Assembly: GCA_003427395.1 (NCBI GenBank)
Contig: BFEA01000026.1
Coordinates: forward strand, 2,036,003 to 2,063,021
Reading direction: 5' to 3'
DNA length: 27,019 bases
Source of the DNA: Chara braunii
Lineage: Eukaryota > Streptophyta > Charophyceae > Charales > Characeae
The notes below the pieces were generated by a model that did no database searches, was not told the origin of the DNA, and worked only from the letters and a program-made list of their open reading frames with translations. Below are positions 26,641-27,019 of the stretch, in pieces. Position numbers and translations under genes: made by a program. The number at the start of each line of letters is the position of its first letter. Within the stretch, counting starts at the first letter, position 1.

Positions 26641-27019
26641 AATGCACGGACTTCTGACAACTTGTGAAAGAGGGCATATACTCAGATCCTATATCTAACC
26701 GGTTTCACGTCCATATTGTTTTTTTTTTTTTTTTTTTTTTTCATTTAAAAAAGGAACCTCCGTGATGAACGCGGGGCAGGGAACACTGCACAGACTTCTA
26801 ACAACTTGTCAAAGAGGGCATAAACTCAGATTCTGTATCTAACCTGTTTCACGTCCATATTGTTGTTGCTTTTTTTTTTTGCTTTTCATTGCTGAAAGTT
26901 ACGTCCGTGATGATCGCGGAGCTGTAAACGCCCTCACTGAGGGCATACTCTCACACTGACCCCTGATTTTGTATCCAACTGCTTTCTTGTTCATAGCGTT
27001 GTTGCTTTTTTTTTTTTTT
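26628..27019 (+). repeat. 143-bp tandem array continuing past the window
   Basis: Units start near 26628, 26771 and 26915. Each has a GAGGGCATA segment, then GTATCTAAC or GTATCCAAC, TTTCACGTCCATATTGTT, a T-run (GTTGTTGCTTTTTT) and CCGTGATGA.CGCGG. The third unit is more diverged at its start and is cut by the window end. Confidence 0.88.

Overview
The window looks like intergenic DNA from a plant-lineage eukaryote. The evidence is L1-type plant LINE proteins, a Ty3/gypsy-like Gag, many A-rich-tailed short repeats, (GA)n/(GAT)n microsatellites, an assembly gap and no recognisable host gene. The Gag wording (SYLEG..RWLDGLVASKGFG) and the LINE C-terminal tail remind me of charophyte algae, Chara in particular. 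That is recollection, not a search result.

Layout. 1-1087: no recognisable gene. 1088-4823 (+): LINE copy A, 5'-truncated at the end of its endonuclease, with a reverse transcriptase and a degraded zinc-finger C-terminus. 4824-9470: short retroposon-like elements on both strands, a GAT microsatellite, a 528-bp-period duplication, a long GAT-rich low-complexity stretch and a 201-bp tandem duplication. 9739-10640: a minisatellite with a roughly 200-bp higher-order period, abutting LINE copy B (about 10666-14670, +). Copy B keeps one reading frame for 4 kb and is broken only by stop codons. 14865-16836: diverged short repeats, a 316-base gap and several copies of a 52-bp two-hairpin core. 16560-17800: fold-backs, a poly(T) insertion with a target-site duplication, and a Z-DNA-prone stretch. 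About 17955-22280 (-): LINE copy C, which keeps endonuclease, RT and C-terminal remnants. 22590-23330: a cluster of CCACGTNAGC motifs and a possible LTR/primer-binding-site relic. 24005-26335 (+): a decayed gag region, part of it tandemly duplicated. 26616-27019: a 143-bp tandem array running off the end.

The most notable find is a 52-nt sequence on the minus strand (21599-21650) that matches every conserved position of a type III hammerhead ribozyme, with three paired stems. It lies at the exact 5' end of a 136-bp insertion flanked by AT repeats, nested inside LINE copy C. This looks like a small retrozyme-like element.

All protein-coding sequence seen here is mobile-element sequence, and every copy carries stops or frameshifts. 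The LINE copies are the likely class of machinery that produced the A-tailed short elements, but the sequence does not prove that link.
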